Positions 5,430 to 5,682 of a DNA stretch of 5,682 bases are shown one piece after another. The position numbers and the translations under genes are program-made. Location: assembly GCA_913773825.1 (NCBI GenBank), contig CAJYHH010000527.1:1-5682 (forward strand), given 5' to 3'. The notes beneath the pieces are model-generated. The model was given only the letters and a program-made list of their open reading frames with translations, was not told the origin of the DNA and ran no database searches. The stretch is from Candidatus Sericytochromatia bacterium. GTDB taxonomy: Bacteria; Cyanobacteriota; Sericytochromatia; UBA7694. Each line of letters starts with the position of its first letter. Position 1 is the stretch's first letter.

Positions 5430-5682
5430 AAACCAAACTGACTGAACTGATTTATCTAACGTGTTTGCTGCTGTTTTGCTGCGCCATGGTGATGGTGCGG
5501 ATTCGCTATACAGGATTTATTCACTATGACTTTTTGTACTGGAATCTGTTTTTAGCTTTTATTCCGCTAATGGTCAGTCTGGCCTATGCTTATACCCGTG
5601 AACAATTTAAAGGCTGGATCTGGCTAAGTATTTGTCTGTCGTTCTGGCTGTTGTTTTTTCCCAATGCGCCTTATATTGTCAC
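5426..5682 (+). CDS. DUF1361 family integral membrane protein (3' partial)
   Basis: Eighty-five codons are visible before the window ends; the family usually has a little over 200 residues, so most of the protein is missing. Three hydrophobic segments can be seen, at about residues 8-23, 33-55 and 63-84. The signature of the DUF1361 family (predicted membrane proteins, COG4330) is present: FLYWNLFLAFIPL (about 37-49) and LLFFPNAPYIVT (about 74-85). The function of the family is not known to me. The ATG at 5426 is chosen because the frame is closed by a TAA at 5402 and the only other option is a TTG at 5414. No Shine-Dalgarno lies at a normal distance, but a mini-ORF overlaps the start. The gap after the second kinase is 31 nt with no terminator, so it is probably in the kinase operon. 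It could be a kinase-regulated membrane function, but nothing here shows that. Confidence 0.85.
   Translation, partial: MKTKLTELIYLTCLLLFCCAMVMVRIRYTGFIHYDFLYWNLFLAFIPLMVSLAYAYTREQFKGWIWLSICLSFWLLFFPNAPYIV

Overview
The window looks like chromosomal DNA from a free-living bacterium. Genes are closely packed, base composition is roughly balanced by eye, and Shine-Dalgarno sites are clear. One gene encodes a lipoprotein and two encode membrane-anchored eukaryotic-type Ser/Thr kinases. Tandem kinases with a D-W-G magnesium-binding loop and a basic RW[IV]RHH stretch before the membrane helix recall STPK-rich groups such as Planctomycetes, Myxococcota or non-photosynthetic cyanobacterial relatives. 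The sequence alone does not fix the phylum. I see no mobile element, tRNA, rRNA or CRISPR.

Layout. Positions 1-522 (+) hold the 3' end of a GHKL-type ATPase gene, probably a sensor-kinase catalytic domain. It converges, with a 14-nt gap, on a minus-strand gene for a small lipoprotein (537-1049). A divergent control region of about 200 bp (1050-1253) follows; it is partly AT-rich and holds several short inverted repeats. Two paralogous transmembrane Ser/Thr kinases come next on the plus strand (1254-3239 and 3232-5394), overlapping by 8 nt. The window ends in the first 85 codons of a DUF1361-type integral membrane protein (5426 to the edge), apparently in the same operon.

How the genes may work together. 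Each kinase has a cytoplasmic N-terminal PknB-like catalytic domain with all key residues, one membrane helix, and an extracytoplasmic C-terminal sensor. The second kinase has a recognisable dCache sensor in which the residues of the known amino-acid-binding motif appear at matching spacing, with Trp replaced by Phe. The first kinase has a shorter, degenerate version of that sensor without these residues. The simplest reading is a co-translated pair, one ligand-sensing and one not, which may act as a heteromer. The divergent lipoprotein and the downstream DUF1361 protein are candidate envelope partners, but only by position.

The most interesting points are the amino-acid-motif sensor on a Ser/Thr kinase, the loss of that motif in its partner, and a seven-codon mini-ORF with a good ribosome site whose stop overlaps the DUF1361 start.
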